From NCBI RefSeq assembly GCF_017307495.1, contig NZ_JAFKHE010000020.1, positions 1 through 64,000 of the forward strand: a stretch of 64,000 nt of DNA, in the 5' to 3' direction. Made by a program: the position numbers and the translations under genes. Positions within the stretch are counted from its first letter, which is position 1. Each line of letters starts with the position of its first letter. Source of the DNA: Devosia sp. (GTDB taxonomy: Bacteria > Pseudomonadota > Alphaproteobacteria > Rhizobiales > Devosiaceae). Positions 44,099 to 52,870 of the stretch are shown piece after piece. The notes beneath the pieces are model-generated. The model searched no databases. It was not told where the DNA came from and saw only the letters and a program-made list of their open reading frames with translations.

Positions 44099-44526
44099 GT
44101 CTGGTCTCCTCCTCGTTGTTGGTCTCGCACCGGGCGCGCGGTCCCTCCACCGCACGCCAGGCCTCCCGCGAGCTATGTCAGATCATCGAAGCGAGCCCCC
44201 TCGCGCGCGGTGAACGAGGCCCGCAATCTGCGTCATGGGAGCTGCCGCAAGCCGTACCGGCTGCGACGTGAACGAACCGGGACAGGCACACACACCCGTG
44301 CTTCACGTTGCCATTCCTCCCCCGGGACGTTGCCCGGCCGTCGGCAAGTTCGGATGCCGAACGTACGTCAATCTGTCGGGCATTGCCGTGTGTGTCAACG
44401 ACCAATCATACTGCCTGTGGGCAATGCCACCGCGGCGGCGGTCCGGGGCTGCGTTGACAGTCGGTCGGCACTGGTGCTAGTCGCAAGTAATCATACTACT
44501 TTCAATGGGGACCGGGGGAGGACCTG
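44099..44526. promoter_or_regulatory. Divergent promoter region of the sugar-acid importer and kdgD, with two ATCATACTRC motifs
   Basis: No gene is seen in these 428 bp. The motif ATCATACTGC lies at 44405-44414 and ATCATACTAC at 44490-44499, the second within AAGTA-N7-TACTT. A third copy lies on the opposite strand upstream of the uxuA-like gene (49942-49951). TTGACA at 44454-44459 could be the -35 of kdgD, which puts the second motif near its start point, suiting a repressor site. The likely regulator is the FadR-type protein at 50035-50766. Confidence 0.45.
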
Positions 44527-45432
44527 ATGACGCTCGACGACCTCAAGGCCAGGATCGGCTCGGGCCTGCTTTCGTTTCCGGTGACCGATTTCGGGCCCGA
44601 CGGCGCCTTCGACCGCGACGGCTACGCCCGGCGCCTCGACTGGCTGTCCTCGCACGAGGCGGCCGGGCTGTTCGCCGCCGGCGGCACCGGCGAGTTCTTC
44701 TCGATCGGCTACGACGAGTACGACGACGTGATCCGCACCGCGGTCGAGAACAGCCGCCCCGACGTGCCCGTCCTCGCCGGCGTCGGCTACGGCACGCGCA
44801 TGGCCGTCGACCTCGCCCGCCGCGCCGAGGCCGCCGGTGCCGCCGGCATCCTGGTGCTGCCGCACTACCTGATGATGGCCGAGGAGGCCGGGATCGTCGC
44901 CCACATGCGGGCGATCTGCAACGCCGTCGGCATCGGCGTCATCTACTATGCCCGCGACAATTCCCGCCTCTCGCCTGCCGGGCTCGAGCAGGTCGCCGAA
45001 ACCTGCCCCAACCTGATCGGCTACAAGGACGGCATCGGCGACCTGCAGCTGATGCAGCGCATCGCCCATCGCATCGGCGACCGCCTCGTCCATGTCGGCG
45101 GCCTGCCGACCGCCGAGGTCTTCGCCCAGCCCTACCTCGAGATGGGCGTCACCACCTATTCGTCGGCCGTGTTCAACTTCGTGCCGGAACTGGCCCTGCG
45201 CTTCTACCGCGCTGTGCGCCAGCGCGACCACGCCACCATCGATGCGCTGATGCGGGGCTTTTACCTGCCGCTGATCGAGCTCAGGGACAAGAAGCGCGGC
45301 TATGCCGTCTCGATGATCAAGGCCGGCGCCGAGCTGGTCGGCCGCTCGGCCGGCAAGGTCCGCACCCCGCTCACCGAACTCGATGCCGGCGAGCGCGAGA
45401 CGCTGCGCGCGCTGATCGCCGCGAACGCCTGA
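44527..45432 (+). CDS. kdgD: 5-dehydro-4-deoxyglucarate dehydratase
   Basis: A 301-aa DapA-superfamily enzyme that dehydrates and decarboxylates 5-dehydro-4-deoxyglucarate to 2,5-dioxopentanoate. Family features are the start LKARIGSGLLSFPVTDFGPD, the FAAGGTGEFFSI loop, the tyrosine in GVIYYARDNSRL, and the Schiff-base lysine in LIGYKDGIGDLQ. ATG 44527 follows GGGGGAGG. It uses the product of GudD encoded on the other side of the importer genes, so the locus is a glucarate catabolic module. Confidence 0.9.
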   Translation: MTLDDLKARIGSGLLSFPVTDFGPDGAFDRDGYARRLDWLSSHEAAGLFAAGGTGEFFSIGYDEYDDVIRTAVENSRPDVPVLAGVGYGTRMAVDLARRAEAAGAAGILVLPHYLMMAEEAGIVAHMRAICNAVGIGVIYYARDNSRLSPAGLEQVAETCPNLIGYKDGIGDLQLMQRIAHRIGDRLVHVGGLPTAEVFAQPYLEMGVTTYSSAVFNFVPELALRFYRAVRQRDHATIDALMRGFYLPLIELRDKKRGYAVSMIKAGAELVGRSAGKVRTPLTELDAGERETLRALIAANA

Positions 45433-45661
45433 GGCTGCGGCGACCTCGTCGGGGCTGCCGATCGCACCGGCAACACCATCGTCCCCGTGCCGATTGGCAG
45501 GGCGCGCGACATGCGCCGCCTCCCTGTCCATGCGCCGGTTTTCTGACCGGAGCCGCAGGTTCCGGTCCTTCGGCCACAAGCCGGTAGCCTCAGCCTCTTC
45601 GTTCAATCGCGTCATCGGGAAGTCGCCTATTCCTCCGCCATCGATTGGAGAGGGACGGCAC

Positions 45662-46717
45662 ATGCACACGAGGACCGAAGACCGACTGTTTGACCCGGCT
45701 GGGTCGGCCATCCGCGACACGCCCAGGCCAGCTGCAAGGCCCAGGGGCTCCCGGATGCCGCGCACCTTGATCCGGGCTGCCGGCACCTCCCTCGCCATGG
45801 TCGCCGCGGTCGCGGCATTCGGCGCGACCTACGAGATCGTCGCGGGATCCACGGACCAGTCGACCTACCCGCCCGCCGGGCGCCTGGTCGATGTTGGCGG
45901 GTACCGCATGCACCTCGACTGCCGCGGCGAAGGATCGCCCACGGTGGTCATGGATGCCGGCCTGGGCGGGTCGTCGCTCGACTGGAGCCTCGTACAGGCC
46001 GACGTCGCGCTCACGACGCGGGTCTGCAGCTATGATCGGGCGGGCATGGGCTGGAGCGACGCGAGCCCGCAGCCGAGAACGCCCGGGCACATAGCCGAAG
46101 AGCTGCACTCGCTCCTGAGGATGGCCGGGGTCCCTGGCCCCTACGTCCTCGTCGGTCATTCCCTGGCTGGCAAGAACATCCGGATGCTTGCCTCGGCTCA
46201 TCCCGACGAGGTGGCCGGCATGGTCCTCGTCGACGCCCGCAGCGAGCATGTCGACGCGCTGACCCCGCGGGCCGAGGCCGACGCGTTTGGCCTGACGCTC
46301 TCGATGCAGGGCAGCCTCTACGCGCTGGCCCGCCGCTTCGGCGTGGCGCGGGCGTTCGGAGCCAGCCTGGTTGGTGAGCCGCTGGTTCCGCCGGCCATCG
46401 CCACCGAGATGGCGCTCCTGCAGACCCAGACTGCCGCCATCGACGAGACCACCAGGGAGGGACTGGTGCGTGCCACCGATGATGCGACGCTCGCCAGTTC
46501 CACCCTTGGCTCGATCCCCCTCGCGGTGATTGCTGCGTCGGCAAGCATGGCGGAGATCCCGAACTGGTCGACCGCGCAGCGGGAACTTGCCGCACTGAGC
46601 ACGCGCGGCCGGCTCGTGATCGCCGAGCACAGCGGTCACGCCGTGCATATCGAGCAGCCCCGCATCGTCATCGACGCCATCCGCCAGGTGGTCTCGGAGG
46701 TCCGCGCCGAGCGCTAG
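45662..46717 (+). CDS. Alpha/beta hydrolase
   Basis: A 351-aa protein with an N-terminal membrane anchor or signal (AAGTSLAMVAAVAAFGATY, about residues 37-55) followed by an alpha/beta-hydrolase domain. The nucleophile elbow is VGHSLAGKN, the oxyanion region VMDAGLGGSSLDW, the acid is probably in LVDARSEH or the later strand, and the catalytic His lies in EHSGHAVHIEQP. ATG 45662 is preferred because GGAGAGGG precedes it. The substrate is unknown. The gene is followed by two oxidoreductase genes on the same strand. Confidence 0.8.
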   Translation: MHTRTEDRLFDPAGSAIRDTPRPAARPRGSRMPRTLIRAAGTSLAMVAAVAAFGATYEIVAGSTDQSTYPPAGRLVDVGGYRMHLDCRGEGSPTVVMDAGLGGSSLDWSLVQADVALTTRVCSYDRAGMGWSDASPQPRTPGHIAEELHSLLRMAGVPGPYVLVGHSLAGKNIRMLASAHPDEVAGMVLVDARSEHVDALTPRAEADAFGLTLSMQGSLYALARRFGVARAFGASLVGEPLVPPAIATEMALLQTQTAAIDETTREGLVRATDDATLASSTLGSIPLAVIAASASMAEIPNWSTAQRELAALSTRGRLVIAEHSGHAVHIEQPRIVIDAIRQVVSEVRAER

Positions 46718-46818
46718 TCGCGGAGCGGTCTCAGCACTCGCCACCCCCTGACCGCCCAACCCACAGCACCGCAAGAGTCCGGCCCAGACCCCGGCGGCTT
46801 GCGGCAAGGAGACCGAAC

Positions 46819-47865
46819 ATGAAAGCCATGACCTACAGCCGCTACGGCAGCCCCGATGTCGTCACCCTCAGCGAGGTCGGCAAGCCGACCCCGAAGCCGA
46901 ACGAAGTCCTGATCCGCATCCTGGCAACGACGGTCACCTCGGGTGACTATCGGGCCCGCAGCTTAGACATGCCGGCAGGCTTCGGACTGATCGGGCGCCT
47001 CGTGTTCGGCCTCACCGGACCGCGACAGCCAATCCTGGGGACGGAACTGGCCGGGATCGTCGAATCGGTCGGGGCCGAGGTGATGAACTTCAATCCAGGC
47101 GACGAAGTCATGGCCTTCACGGGTGGTGCCTACGGCAGCCACGCCGAGTACCGGACGATGCCGGCAACCGGAACGATTGTCCACAAGCCGGCGAACCTCT
47201 CGTTCGAAGAAGCGGCCTCCCTCTCGTTCGGCAGCATGACGGCCCTGCCGTTCCTGCGCGACAAGGCGCGGATCAAGGCCGGTGACACCGTTCTCGTCGT
47301 TGGTGCCTCCGGAGCGGTGGGCACTGCGGCAGTCCAGATCGCCAGGCACTTCGGCGCCGACGTGACCGGCGTGACCAGCACCGCCAACGTCGAGCTGGTG
47401 GCCGGCCTCGGAGCCCGCCGCGTGATCGACTACACCCGGACCGACTTTGCAACGACCGGGGAGACCTGGGACATCATCCTCGACACGACCGCCACCGTGC
47501 CGTTCGCCCGCTGCGCTCATGCGCTCAAGCCCGGTGGCCGGCTCGTTGCCATCCAGGGCTCGTTCGCGCAAACGCTTGGCATCGGCAAGCCATCGAAGGC
47601 CAGCGGCAAGAAGGTCATCGCCGGGTATGTGCCGGCAACGGCCGAGGATCTTCGCTACATCGCCAGGCTGGCGTCGGACGGCGAGCTGAAGCCAGTCGTT
47701 GATCGCACCTACCGGTTGGAGGAAGCGGCCGCAGCCCATGCCTACGTGGACACCGGCCGCAAGCGCGGCAGCGTCGTCCTGACGGTGGGAGCCGGCGAGG
47801 CGGATTTCCTCTCTGGCCGGCTGGTCCGGGTTGGCCGTACCCGACCCCTGTCGGCGGCGGCGTGA
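46819..47865 (+). CDS. Zinc-independent MDR-family NAD(P)H oxidoreductase (quinone oxidoreductase-like)
   Basis: A 348-aa medium-chain dehydrogenase/reductase with GroES-like N-terminus (MKAMTYSRYGSPDVVTLSEV, ILGTELAGIVESVG) and the Rossmann motif VLVVGASGAVGTAAVQIA at about residue 155. The cysteine zinc ligands of classical alcohol dehydrogenases are absent. The last about 24 residues after VVLTVG extend beyond the usual family end. The stop overlaps a possible GTG start of the next gene. Confidence 0.85.
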   Translation: MKAMTYSRYGSPDVVTLSEVGKPTPKPNEVLIRILATTVTSGDYRARSLDMPAGFGLIGRLVFGLTGPRQPILGTELAGIVESVGAEVMNFNPGDEVMAFTGGAYGSHAEYRTMPATGTIVHKPANLSFEEAASLSFGSMTALPFLRDKARIKAGDTVLVVGASGAVGTAAVQIARHFGADVTGVTSTANVELVAGLGARRVIDYTRTDFATTGETWDIILDTTATVPFARCAHALKPGGRLVAIQGSFAQTLGIGKPSKASGKKVIAGYVPATAEDLRYIARLASDGELKPVVDRTYRLEEAAAAHAYVDTGRKRGSVVLTVGAGEADFLSGRLVRVGRTRPLSAAA

Positions 47866-47906
47866 CCTCGCACGAAGCATTGGCCTACGCAGGAGCAAGC
47901 CTTCTT

Positions 47907-48803
47907 ATGCAATACGATGTCGTTATCGTGGGCGGGAGCTTCGCCGGTTTGGCTGCCGCACTCTACCTCGGGCGAGCGCGCCGGTCGGTGTGCGTCCTCG
48001 ACACGCGCCAACCGCGCAACCGCTTCGCTGCAGCGTCGCATGGCTTCTTTGCCCAGGACGGAAGCGATCCGGGCATGCTGCTCGCCACCATGCGCCAGCA
48101 GATCTCGGCCTATCCCACGGTCACCTTCATAGACGAGGCTGCAGTCGAAGTCTCGGGGCAGAGCGGCGGCTTCGAGGTTGCCCTGTCGGGTGGCTCGACG
48201 GTTCCCGGTGCACGCCTGCTGCTGGCGTTCGGCATCTCCGACCTTCTGCCGGACATTCCGGGGATCGCCGAGCGCTGGGGGAAATCGGTGCTGCACTGTC
48301 CCTACTGCCATGGCTATGAGGTCAGCGGTCGGCGCCTCGGCGTGCTGAACCTCTCGCCATCTTCACTGCAGCAGGCCCTGCTCGTTTCCGACTGGGGACC
48401 GACGACCTTCTACGCCAACGGTGCGAACCTGGACGGCCTAAGCGTCGATCAGTTGCTGCGACGCGGTATCGAGATCGAGGCCGATCCGGTGTCGGCGCTG
48501 GCCGGTGAGCCGGGCGCACTGACAGCCATCCGATTTGCCGATGGGCGCTCCCACCCCATGGAAGCGCTGTTCATCAGTCCCCGCAATCGCCTCAACAGCG
48601 ACCTTGCCGGCCAGATCGGCTGCGACATCCAGGACGGCCCGCTCGGCAAGATCATCACCGTGGACGATCTGAACAAGACCACCGTGCAGGGCGTCTTCGC
48701 TGCCGGCGACATCACGCGCGTCGCACAGAACATTTCCTTTGCCTGCGCGGATGGCGTGATGGCCGCCATGGCCTGCCATCGCTCGCTCATCCTCGAAGGT
48801 TGA
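47907..48803 (+). CDS. Thioredoxin-reductase-like FAD oxidoreductase with CPYC motif
   Basis: A 298-aa two-domain flavoprotein. The FAD motif is YDVVIVGGSFAGLAAALYLG, the redox motif is CPYCHGYE at about residue 130, and the second FAD region is GVFAAGDITR. In place of the canonical NADPH Rossmann motif GGGNSA the sequence has LGVLNLSPSSLQQALLV, so NADPH binding may be lost or altered. This fits the TrxR-like oxidases and atypical family members. ATG 47907 with AGGAG upstream is preferred to GTG 47862, which would add 15 residues and overlap the previous gene. Confidence 0.8.
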   Translation: MQYDVVIVGGSFAGLAAALYLGRARRSVCVLDTRQPRNRFAAASHGFFAQDGSDPGMLLATMRQQISAYPTVTFIDEAAVEVSGQSGGFEVALSGGSTVPGARLLLAFGISDLLPDIPGIAERWGKSVLHCPYCHGYEVSGRRLGVLNLSPSSLQQALLVSDWGPTTFYANGANLDGLSVDQLLRRGIEIEADPVSALAGEPGALTAIRFADGRSHPMEALFISPRNRLNSDLAGQIGCDIQDGPLGKIITVDDLNKTTVQGVFAAGDITRVAQNISFACADGVMAAMACHRSLILEG

Positions 48804-48898
48804 GCCTACAGGCGGGTCGGATGCGGCGCCAGGCGGATCACAGGGTGCGCCGGGCCGCCTCTCCAGGGCCGGCGCGGCGCTCGCGAAGCGCCGCCCCC

Positions 48899-49921
48899 TT
48901 ACGGCCCGTGCGGGTCCCAGCCATTGGCATGGAACAGGCCGATGATGTAGCCGAAGCAGAAGGCGAAGGCGGTTTCGTTGGAGTCGGCGGCGTCGATATG
49001 CGGCACGTGGTCGGGCATGATCATGCCGTCATAGCCGACCTCGTGGTAGATGCGGAGCGCCGCCGGCATGTCCATGTCCCCGCAATCGGGGAACTCCTCG
49101 GTGAACGAGTAGCGCCCGCCCTTGATGTTGCGGAAGTGCACGTTGAAGATCTTCTTGCGGCGGCCGAACCAGCGGATGATCTCGCCGATCTCCGCGCGCG
49201 GATTCTCGAGGCTCTCGGCCACCGTGCCCTGGCAGAAGTTGAGCCCGTGATAGGGGCTCTCGGCGATCTGGACGAACTTCATCAACCCCTCGGCGTCGCC
49301 CAGTACGCGCCTTTCGAAGCCGCGATAGCCGGGCGGCGTCAGCGGGTCGTGCGGGTGGCAGGCGAGCCGCACCTTGTTGGTCGTCGCGACCGGCACGACG
49401 CGCTCGAGGAAATAGGTGATGCGCTCCCAGAACTCGTCGGCTGAAACCCTGCCGGCAATGGTGAGCGTATCGCCGTCGGTCGCCTTGTCGGCGCGCCAGG
49501 TCGAGAGCACCGCCCCGCCGCGCCCGGTCTCGGAGGTCGTGCGCGGAATGCCCAGCACGTTGAAATTGTACTTGGCCGCCCCGATCCCGGCCTCGCGGAG
49601 CGCCTCGATGATGCGGCAGATGCCGTCGATCTCGCGGTCGCGCTCGCCCGGCCGGCCGAGCACGATCCCCGGTGCCTGGTGCTGGCGCTCGATGCCCGAC
49701 GAAGGCAGCGGCAGCTGCACCATGTCGAGCTTCAGCCCGAAGCCCTCGATCCGGTCGCGATGTCGCAGCAGCACGTCGCGGTTCCACTGCCAGGGATCGC
49801 CCTCGGGATCGATGCAGACATGCTTGACCCCCAGCTGTGCCAGCTGCTTGAGATAGCGATCACCGGCCTGGGCCAGCTGCGCGCCGCCCATCTGGGTCCC
49901 TACATACATGCCTTCCCCCAT
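48899..49921 (-). CDS. uxuA: Mannonate dehydratase (UxuA-like), short form
   Basis: A 340-aa TIM-barrel protein that in this family dehydrates D-mannonate to 2-keto-3-deoxygluconate. Visible features are LACHPHDPLTPPGYRGFERR, FCQGTVAESLENPRAEI, FNVHFRNIKGGRYSFTEEF and MIMPDHVPH with the metal and substrate residues. It is about 50 residues shorter than E. coli UxuA. Two starts are possible, ATG 49921 or ATG 49909, the latter right after GGGGGAAGG. The gene is divergent from the FadR-type regulator. Confidence 0.8.
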   Translation of the reverse strand: MGEGMYVGTQMGGAQLAQAGDRYLKQLAQLGVKHVCIDPEGDPWQWNRDVLLRHRDRIEGFGLKLDMVQLPLPSSGIERQHQAPGIVLGRPGERDREIDGICRIIEALREAGIGAAKYNFNVLGIPRTTSETGRGGAVLSTWRADKATDGDTLTIAGRVSADEFWERITYFLERVVPVATTNKVRLACHPHDPLTPPGYRGFERRVLGDAEGLMKFVQIAESPYHGLNFCQGTVAESLENPRAEIGEIIRWFGRRKKIFNVHFRNIKGGRYSFTEEFPDCGDMDMPAALRIYHEVGYDGMIMPDHVPHIDAADSNETAFAFCFGYIIGLFHANGWDPHGP

Positions 49922-49941
49922 TGTTCTATGACTTCTTCAAA

Positions 49942-49987
49942 GCAGTATGATAGATTTTTCGTCTGGGCAATCCGGGATCGGATTGCC
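49942..49987. promoter_or_regulatory. Operator region between the uxuA-like gene and the FadR-type regulator
   Basis: A copy of ATCATACTGC (minus strand, 49942-49951) lies 21 nt before the uxuA-like start. A perfect 8-bp inverted repeat GGCAATCC-GGGATC-GGATTGCC lies at 49966-49987, in the middle of the divergent region. The first motif also occurs twice upstream of kdgD. Confidence 0.5.
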
Positions 49988-50034
49988 TTGTTCCCGCCGC
50001 CGCCTGGCCACGCCGATGAATGGTTCTTGAACCG

Positions 50035-50766
50035 ATGATTGCCGCCGCCCCCGTCCACCTGACCGACCGGGTCAAGCTCGACCTGATGAGGCTGATCGAG
50101 GCATCGAACCTCAAGCCCGGCGACAAGCTGCCCGCCGCCGACGAACTCTGCCGGCAGTTCGCCGTCAGCCGCACCGTGGTGCGCGAGGCCATAGCGAGCC
50201 TCAAGGCCGAGGGCCGGCTGCGCTCGCTGCGCGGCAGCGGCGTCTATGTCGAGACCCCGCCGCCGGCGGCCGGCGGGCTCTCCCTGTTCATGGCCGCGCC
50301 CGAGGAGATCGCCGACATCCTCGACTTCATGGAGTTCCGCATCTCGGTCGAGGTCGAGGCCGCCGGCCTCGCCGCCGAACGCCGGACCGAGGTGAACCTG
50401 CTGCGCATGGCGCAGGCGCTGGCCCAGTTCCGCAACAGCGTGCGCGACAAGACGCTGGCCAGCGACGCCGACCGCGCCTTCCATCGCGCCATCGCCGATG
50501 CCACCAGCAACAAGCGCTTCCGCCTGTTCGTCGACGAGATGGGCGAACGGCTGATCCCGCGCCGCGCCCTGGGCGCCAGCTTCGCCGACGAGAAGAGCAA
50601 GGCCGAGTTCCTCGAGGTCATTGCCGGCGAGCACCAGCGCATCTTCGACGCCATCACCGAGCGCAAGCCCGACGAAGCCCGCCTCGCCATGCGCCGCCAC
50701 CTCGAGGACGGCCGCCGCCGCTACCGCGAATGGAGCCTCGCCCACGACGGCGGCCTGGGCGGGTAG
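50035..50766 (+). CDS. GntR-family regulator of the FadR/FCD type
   Basis: A 243-aa protein with an N-terminal winged helix (KLDLMRLIEASNLKPGDKLP, ADELCRQFAVSRTVVREAIA, then LRSLRGSGVYV) and a C-terminal helical FCD domain (about 85-230, with the metal-ligand histidines likely in DRAFHRAIADATSN, EHQRIFDAI and MRRHLEDG). FCD regulators commonly control uronate and sugar-acid genes. It is divergent from the uxuA-like gene and probably regulates it and the kdgD/importer promoter. ATG 50020 is an alternative start, 5 residues longer. Confidence 0.85.
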   Translation: MIAAAPVHLTDRVKLDLMRLIEASNLKPGDKLPAADELCRQFAVSRTVVREAIASLKAEGRLRSLRGSGVYVETPPPAAGGLSLFMAAPEEIADILDFMEFRISVEVEAAGLAAERRTEVNLLRMAQALAQFRNSVRDKTLASDADRAFHRAIADATSNKRFRLFVDEMGERLIPRRALGASFADEKSKAEFLEVIAGEHQRIFDAITERKPDEARLAMRRHLEDGRRRYREWSLAHDGGLGG

Positions 50767-50900
50767 CGCGGGCTTCCGTCGGCATGCCAACGCCCGTCCA
50801 TGCCCCCAAACCGGGCAGCAGGTCGTGGAACCTTGGCGGCGCTCGATGATTGGTGGGGTCTGTGAGCGTCGCACAGCCACTCAACCACACGGAGCGAACC

Positions 50901-51392
50901 ATGCCCGCCGAAAAGACACTCGACGACCTGTTCCTCGATACCCTCAAGGACATCTACTTCGCCGAAAAGCAGATCGTGAAGGCGTTGCCGAAGATGGCCC
51001 GGGCCGCCCAGTCCCCCGCACTCAAGGCGGGCTTCGAGGAGCATCTGCAGCAGACCGAGGGCCATGTCGACCGTCTCGAGCAGGTGTTCGAGCTGATCGG
51101 CAAGCCGGCCCGCGGCAAGACCTGCGAAGCCATCCTCGGCATCATCGAGGAAGGCAAGTCGATCATCGAGGACTTCAAGGACACGCCGGCCCTCGACGCC
51201 GGCCTGGTGTCCGCCGCACAGGCCGTCGAGCACTACGAGATAGCCCGCTACGGCACGCTGAAGACCTGGGCCCAGCAGCTCGGCCTGAAGCAGGCCGCCA
51301 GTCTCCTCGAGGCCACGCTCAAGGAAGAGGAGACGACCGACCGCAAGCTGACCCAGCTGGCCATGGCCCAGGTCAACCTCAAGGCGGCCTAG
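50901..51392 (+). CDS. Ferritin-like YciF/DUF892 family protein
   Basis: A 163-aa four-helix protein with the family start KTLDDLFLDTLKDIYFAEKQ and the di-iron-type carboxylate/His pattern in EEHLQQTEGHVDRLEQVFE, AQAVEHYEIARYGTLKTWA and KEEETTDRKLT. These proteins are induced by stress in enterobacteria and have a ferritin-like fold; the activity is not settled. Start ATG 50901 after GGAGCG. Confidence 0.9.
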   Translation: MPAEKTLDDLFLDTLKDIYFAEKQIVKALPKMARAAQSPALKAGFEEHLQQTEGHVDRLEQVFELIGKPARGKTCEAILGIIEEGKSIIEDFKDTPALDAGLVSAAQAVEHYEIARYGTLKTWAQQLGLKQAASLLEATLKEEETTDRKLTQLAMAQVNLKAA

Positions 51393-51507
51393 CCGGCTCC
51401 CGGCGCGCGGCCGGGCGTCCAAACCCGGCCGCAGGACTAGCCTTAGGGCTCGGTCGCCTTTCCCGTGCGGATCGGCCACAGTGTCACCCAGTTGCGAGGG
51501 GGCACCA

Positions 51508-52656
51508 ATGACGATCCGTATCGAGGGCCAGGTCGCGCCCGGCTTCGAACCCGTGGCCGATGCCTTTGCGCAGGGCTTTGCCGACCGCCCGGGCATGGGC
51601 GCCGCGCTCGCCATCCGCGTTGATGGCGCCTACGTCGCCCGGCTCTGGGCCGGCACCGCCGACACGCGCACCGGCCGGCCGTGGCAGGCCGATACGCCGA
51701 GCGTCATCTTCTCGTGCACCAAGGGCGTGATGTCGGTGCTGGTCGCCCGGCTGGTCGAGCAGGGGCTCGTCGACTACGACGCCCCGCTGGCGCGCTACTG
51801 GCCCGAGTTCGCGGCCGCCGGCAAGGCGGCGATCACCGTGCGCGAGGCCCTGTCGCACCGGGCCGGCCTGCTCGCCATCGACCGGGACTTCACCGTCGAC
51901 GAACTGTGCGACTGGAACACCATGGTCGAGGCCCTCGCGGCCCAGGCCCCGCTGTTCAAGCCGGACTCGGGCTACGCCTACCACCCGATCACGCATGGCT
52001 GGCTCAGCGGCGAACTGGTGCGCCGCGTCACCGGGATGATGCCCGGCGCCTACCTGGAACAACTCACCGGCCCGCTCGGCGCCGACCTCTGGATCGGCAT
52101 CCCCGACCGGGTCGTGCCGGCCCACCTGACGGTGATCCCGCCCGACCCGCAGCCGACGCTGCCGCCGCCGCCCGAGCCGAACTGGCCGGAGCGGGCCTTG
52201 AGCTTCGGCAACGCCCTGCCCCTGGCGCTGGCCACGCCGACCGGCGGCTTCAACGACCGGCGCCTGCTCGCCGCCCAGTTGCCCGGCGCCGGCGGCGTCG
52301 CCACCGCCGACGGGCTCGCGACCTTCTGGTCGGCCGCGGTGGCGCGGACCGAAGGGCTGCGGACCGTCGGCCCCGAGGTGATCGCGCGCGCCACACGCGA
52401 GGTTTCGGGCGGCCCCGGCATCTACCCGGGCCTGCCGCCGTATTATCGCTGGGGCATGGGCTTCATGCTGGACGCCGAGGCCAGGCGCCTGCTGACGGCA
52501 AGGAGCTTCGGGCATGACGGCGCCGGCGGCCAGGTCGCCTTTGCCGATCCCGAGTATCGGGTCGGCTTCGCCTACCTCACCAACCGCATGGAAAGCCCAC
52601 CCGATCCGCGCGGCAACGGCGTCGTCGCCGCCCTGCGGGACGTGCTCGTCCGCTGA
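51508..52656 (+). CDS. Serine hydrolase, beta-lactamase/EstB (class C) family
   Basis: A 382-aa protein with the nucleophile motif SCTK (VIFSCTKGVMSVLVARLVE, about residue 71-74), a tyrosine in GYAYHPITHGWL that corresponds to the YxN region, and a late FGHDGAGGQVAFADPE where penicillin-binding relatives carry the KTG-like strand. The set is typical of esterases of family VIII and related peptidases, not of true AmpC. There is no signal peptide, so it probably acts in the cytoplasm. ATG 51508 follows GAGGGGG. Confidence 0.85.
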   Translation: MTIRIEGQVAPGFEPVADAFAQGFADRPGMGAALAIRVDGAYVARLWAGTADTRTGRPWQADTPSVIFSCTKGVMSVLVARLVEQGLVDYDAPLARYWPEFAAAGKAAITVREALSHRAGLLAIDRDFTVDELCDWNTMVEALAAQAPLFKPDSGYAYHPITHGWLSGELVRRVTGMMPGAYLEQLTGPLGADLWIGIPDRVVPAHLTVIPPDPQPTLPPPPEPNWPERALSFGNALPLALATPTGGFNDRRLLAAQLPGAGGVATADGLATFWSAAVARTEGLRTVGPEVIARATREVSGGPGIYPGLPPYYRWGMGFMLDAEARRLLTARSFGHDGAGGQVAFADPEYRVGFAYLTNRMESPPDPRGNGVVAALRDVLVR

Positions 52657-52684
52657 CCGGCCTGACCTTTCCGGCGCCGCGGCC

Positions 52685-52870
52685 TTGCTTTCCGGCCAGC
52701 GCGACCCCATATAGGATGTACGTTGCAGCCATCGTTGGCTCCTGATCGTCCGGTTCGCCGGTTGTTTGGTCCCCGCTTTTGCAGACGTCTAGGCCCTTGC
52801 CGCATGTCGCGGCGAGGGAACGTGTGCTCTCGCCCTCTGGCGTGACCCACAACCGAAAGAGAACTTCGCC
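52685..52870 (+). promoter_or_regulatory. Promoter region and long 5' leader of the cold-shock gene
   Basis: TTGCTT at 52685 and TATAGG at 52710 form a weak promoter with a 19-nt spacer, which gives an mRNA leader of about 145 nt. Long leaders with temperature-dependent structure are usual for cspA-type genes. The leader contains GC-rich hairpin-forming segments (CCGCATGTCGCGGCG) but no recognised riboswitch. Confidence 0.3.

Noticed and set aside
42743..44527. 594-codon plus-strand frame opposite the sugar-binding protein gene
   Set aside because: Antisense to a clear Tat-exported binding protein; translation has no fold-like pattern.
51508..52656. AmpC-type beta-lactamase
   Set aside because: No signal peptide, and the YxN and KTG motifs are altered; family VIII esterase or peptidase is more likely.
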